Below the pieces are notes generated by a model. It was not told the origin of the DNA, did not search any database, and saw only the letters and a list, made by a program, of their open reading frames with translations. Of a DNA stretch of 64,000 bases, positions 61,271-64,000 are shown in pieces. The DNA lies in the NCBI RefSeq assembly GCF_003205875.1, contig NZ_PUBZ01000094.1, positions 1 through 64,000 of the forward strand. Reading direction: 5' to 3'. The position numbers and the translations under genes were made by a program. The number at the start of each line of letters is the position of its first letter. Position 1 is the stretch's first letter. Origin of the DNA: Herpetosiphon llansteffanensis. Its GTDB lineage: Bacteria > Chloroflexota > Chloroflexia > Chloroflexales > Herpetosiphonaceae.

Positions 61271-64000
61271 TTATTCGTCGTCGTCTGCTTGAATCTCAGG
61301 GCGCACGATGCGCACAGCATTGACCGCTGGATCAACGCGGAGATCACCTAGCTCTGGAAATTGTACCAGCAATAGTTCGCGTCCATCGCGAATGCGCGTT
61401 TTTTGCACCACGCCCTCGCCATAGGGCACGCAATGCACCCGATCGCCTTGCTTGAAGCGTGATTCGCTTGGCTCAGCGTCGTAATTGGCACTATTTGGCC
61501 GCGTAATTGGTTGCGCAACCCGCGCCTCAGCTTCGCGCTGCTCCCGCAAACGGCGAGCTTTTTCGAGCATGGCCTGTGGATCGGCATTGGTTTCCACGGG
61601 CTTGGCTGGTTGCTCATTGCGCTGATATGGCCGCGCTGATTGCTCGGCAAGGTTTGGCTGAATGGGCCGTTGCTCGCGTTGCGCTGGCCGCTGATTGGGC
61701 TGGCTTTCACGTGTCATGGGCTTGGTCGGCTGATCGTTGCGCTGATACGGACGCTGATTTGGTTGTTGCTCACGCTGATTTGGCGATTGATTGGGCTGCG
61801 TTTCGCGGGGCATAGGTTTGGTCGGCTGATCGTTGCGCTGGTATGGGCGAGCTGGTTGTTGCTCACGTTGCGCTGGCCGCTGATTGGGCTGCGTTTCGCG
61901 CTGCGCAGGCCGTTGATTCGGCTGCGTTTCACGTTGCACTGGCCGCGAAATTGGGCGTTGCGCCGCAGGTTTTTCCTGGGGATTACGCTGTTGAAACGGT
62001 GGCCGCTCGTAAGCTGGCGGTTCGTTTGGCGCTGGCACAACCACCGAACCACGTTCTGGTGGCAACTGATTGCTTGGCGCAGCAGCTTTGGGCTGGACCA
62101 ACGGTTGGGTCGAACGCTGGGCCTCATTGCGCCCAACGCTGGCCTTGCGGCGCGGCGGACGGGTCACATTTGGCTTGGCCTTTTCTGGCGCTGGCGGTGC
62201 TGGCGGTGCTTCGTTGCGGACCGCTGGGCGTTGATTGGTAATTGGTTTGCTTGCTGGCGGTTGTTGTGCTGCCAAGCGCATCGGTTGCGCTGGCAAGGCT
62301 GGTTGGCTTGGCAAAGGAGCGGTTGGGCGCTTGACAGCCTCGCCTTGTTTGGGCAACGAGCGGGGCAGCGCAAAAACATTACCTCGTCCGCGTCGGCGCG
62401 CATTCAACTCGTTCGTGCTAATTACCATCGATTGGCGGCTGGCTCGTTCGACACGTGGCGGCGCGATTTGAGCTGGTTCTGGCGGCATATCAGCCCGCAA
62501 TGGCGCTGCCAGCGGCACCAAAATCTTTTCGAGCCAACGCAACTCGGCCTGCGCATAACTGGCATAGATTGGATCTTTGCTCAGAGTGCGCGCCGCCAAG
62601 CCAGCCAAATGTAGCCAGGCTTCAAATTGGCTATACAACTGCTCGACGATGCCGCGCCCGCCAGGCTGCGCTTCAACCAAATACAGCTGTTGTTCGCTCA
62701 GGCAAGCAACCATGGCATCTGGTTGGCAACGCAGCAATAATGGCAGCACCCCAAGCAGAATTTCGCCCAAGCCTGCCCCCGCTTCTGGTGCAGCAAGCCA
62801 CAAGGCCGGAGCATTCCACTGCAATTGAATCGGTGGCTCGAACGGCACGCGCCGCATACTGCCATCATCTGCAAGGCTGCGCCGCGCCACAATTTCCTCA
62901 GTTACGACCACGCGGCCAATCGTCAGTTCGATCTCTGCGCGTGCGCCATCCAACGGGCGTTGGCCAAATTGCTCGCGCACCGAGACGCTACAACGATGTT
63001 CGGCCAAGGTTGGCGCTGCATCTTGCAAGCGCATACCCAACGAACCATCATCGTTCCAGCCAACCACGCGCCCGCCAAGCACGCTCGCGCCGCTAAACAA
63101 ACGCCGCTCAACGGTCACCGAATCGAGTTCGGCCAAAAATGTGCCTTCGTGATCGACGATCTGCACTGGCACATCGCTAATTGTGGTGGGATGCAGCGTT
63201 GCGTAAATATCGCTGCGCTGCTGCAAATTGGCAACTGGTTGCCAGGTTGGGCTATCGGGCAGTTGCGCCAACTGATTGCGCTGAGTCAGGCGCTCGACTA
63301 AATCGCTCACTTCCCATGCGCTAATTTCGCTTTGCTGTAGCGGACGCTCTTCGGCGGCACAGCGCAAATGGCTGCTGCTAATGTAGTTATTTTGGGTGGC
63401 GATAGGCAAGGCTGGCGGCAGGTTGGGCGTGAGCAAAGCAGGTTGGGCCAACGCAGTTTGCGCCGCAATCGATTGATCGGTTACCAAGACAACTGCGCGA
63501 TGGCCACTCGCCAACAAACTTGGCAGGCTGGTTGCATTTACGCCGCCCAGCATCACCAACACATGAGCTGGAGCCGCTGCCCATGGTACTAAACTTAATC
63601 CTTGGGCTGCGCCGCGTTGGGCCAAAATTGCCCGTTCTAGGCTATCGGGGGCATCAAGCTGGACGCTTAAGCCTGCTTGGCGCAAGGCGAGGGCCAATTT
63701 TAGCGCTGCATCGACTGGCTGCGCGCCACCATTCCACAATGCCCAAGTCAAGGGAATGCGCGCGGTATTGGCATAGACCAGCGGCGGCAGATGATCAAAC
63801 ACCCGCGCCAACAATTCATCAATTTCGGCGACTGGCGCTAAACTCGCGTAGAGCGTCAATGGTCGGGCGCGTGGGCGCAAGCGTTCAACCCGCCGCAACA
63901 ACCAACGACAATGGCCAAAGCTAGTGCTATTGGCTTGATCAAAGGCTGGCAGCACAATTCCATTCAACTGTGGCCACATATTCGACCAACCGCGATGATG
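61271..64000 (-). CDS. Degenerate MrfA/YprA-like helicase (5'-truncated by window)
   Basis: At least 909 residues; the frame is open to the edge (H-H-R-G-W-S-N-M-W-P before the first Met), so the start lies outside. The first part follows the DEAD/DEAH helicase plan of MrfA/YprA, but motif II reads VLPAFD where VLDEAH is expected, and motif III reads SLAP where SAT is expected. A DUF1998-like part follows (YLVEAQPGGRGIVEQLYSQF) without its usual Cys cluster. Then comes about 290 residues of Pro/Gln/Arg/Asn-rich repeats (QPNQRPAQRE-type units), ending in a Tudor-like module (FKQGDRVHCVPYGEGVV). It probably no longer hydrolyses ATP; a structural DNA-binding role is inferred. Confidence 0.78.
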   Translation of the reverse strand, partial: HHRGWSNMWPQLNGIVLPAFDQANSTSFGHCRWLLRRVERLRPRARPLTLYASLAPVAEIDELLARVFDHLPPLVYANTARIPLTWALWNGGAQPVDAALKLALALRQAGLSVQLDAPDSLERAILAQRGAAQGLSLVPWAAAPAHVLVMLGGVNATSLPSLLASGHRAVVLVTDQSIAAQTALAQPALLTPNLPPALPIATQNNYISSSHLRCAAEERPLQQSEISAWEVSDLVERLTQRNQLAQLPDSPTWQPVANLQQRSDIYATLHPTTISDVPVQIVDHEGTFLAELDSVTVERRLFSGASVLGGRVVGWNDDGSLGMRLQDAAPTLAEHRCSVSVREQFGQRPLDGARAEIELTIGRVVVTEEIVARRSLADDGSMRRVPFEPPIQLQWNAPALWLAAPEAGAGLGEILLGVLPLLLRCQPDAMVACLSEQQLYLVEAQPGGRGIVEQLYSQFEAWLHLAGLAARTLSKDPIYASYAQAELRWLEKILVPLAAPLRADMPPEPAQIAPPRVERASRQSMVISTNELNARRRGRGNVFALPRSLPKQGEAVKRPTAPLPSQPALPAQPMRLAAQQPPASKPITNQRPAVRNEAPPAPPAPEKAKPNVTRPPRRKASVGRNEAQRSTQPLVQPKAAAPSNQLPPERGSVVVPAPNEPPAYERPPFQQRNPQEKPAAQRPISRPVQRETQPNQRPAQRETQPNQRPAQREQQPARPYQRNDQPTKPMPRETQPNQSPNQREQQPNQRPYQRNDQPTKPMTRESQPNQRPAQREQRPIQPNLAEQSARPYQRNEQPAKPVETNADPQAMLEKARRLREQREAEARVAQPITRPNSANYDAEPSESRFKQGDRVHCVPYGEGVVQKTRIRDGRELLLVQFPELGDLRVDPAVNAVRIVRPEIQADDDE

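Noticed and set aside
61640-62614. 324-residue open frame on the plus strand
   Set aside because: It is antisense to the repeat-rich tail of the helicase-like gene; its Trp/Leu/Arg-rich content is an artefact of the repeats.

Overview
The window looks like a chromosomal segment of a Herpetosiphon-like filamentous Chloroflexota bacterium. This is judged from gene content and protein style, without any database search. Pointers are the roughly 50% GC coding style, a split B12-dependent methylmalonyl-CoA mutase with its MeaB chaperone, a Rieske/cytochrome b/dihaem cytochrome c operon, several Ser/Thr kinases fused to TolB-like propellers, and abundant 7-9 bp tandem repeats between genes.

Layout. 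0.3-7 kb: a prkA-yeaH-spoVR stress module on the minus strand. prkA carries an intein, and a small four-helix-bundle gene is wedged between yeaH and spoVR. 7-11.2 kb: a PH-like membrane protein, a cytochrome P450, tRNA-Val and an M3 peptidase. 11.7-16.5 kb: an orphan zinc-ribbon protein, then a four-gene quinol:cytochrome c oxidoreductase operon. 16.6-24.7 kb: M14 peptidase, MFS exporter, histidine kinase, membrane and coiled-coil proteins, an Asp23-like protein and a phosphodiester glycosidase lipoprotein. 24.8-32.4 kb: MeaB and the B12 subunit of the mutase (minus), a cysteine peptidase, gatA, a GNAT, and the mutase large subunit (plus). 32.4-42.2 kb: RecQ, a WXG100 effector-like gene followed by three lipoprotein genes (two sharing a 97%-identical 459-bp block), a metallo-beta-lactamase-fold protein, and thymidine phosphorylase coupled to Nnr. 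42.2-48.4 kb: an AT-rich two-gene cassette between 88-bp direct repeats (first gene frameshifted in a poly-A tract), Lpd, a glycosyltransferase, a GNAT, a long hairpin and a membrane-tethered Mrr-like nuclease. 48.6-64 kb: TypA, two propeller kinases, a GT87 glycosyltransferase, a pseudokinase, an FHA/zinc-ribbon protein, HisC, a HisN-like phosphatase, and the C-terminal part of a degenerate MrfA/YprA-like helicase cut by the window edge.

How the genes work together. PrkA, YeaH and SpoVR form a well-known conserved trio. The Rieske, cytochrome b, cytochrome c and membrane genes would form one respiratory complex. The mutase subunits and MeaB together convert and protect methylmalonyl-CoA mutase. 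The 50.5-59.1 kb block is a signalling island with two active kinases, one dead kinase and a phosphopeptide-binding FHA reader. HisC and the adjacent phosphatase could do consecutive steps of histidine synthesis. The best candidates for something new are the PrkA intein, the WXG effector with duplicated putative immunity lipoproteins, the frameshifted secreted protein in its repeat-flanked cassette, and the inactivated helicase with a long Pro/Gln/Arg tail.
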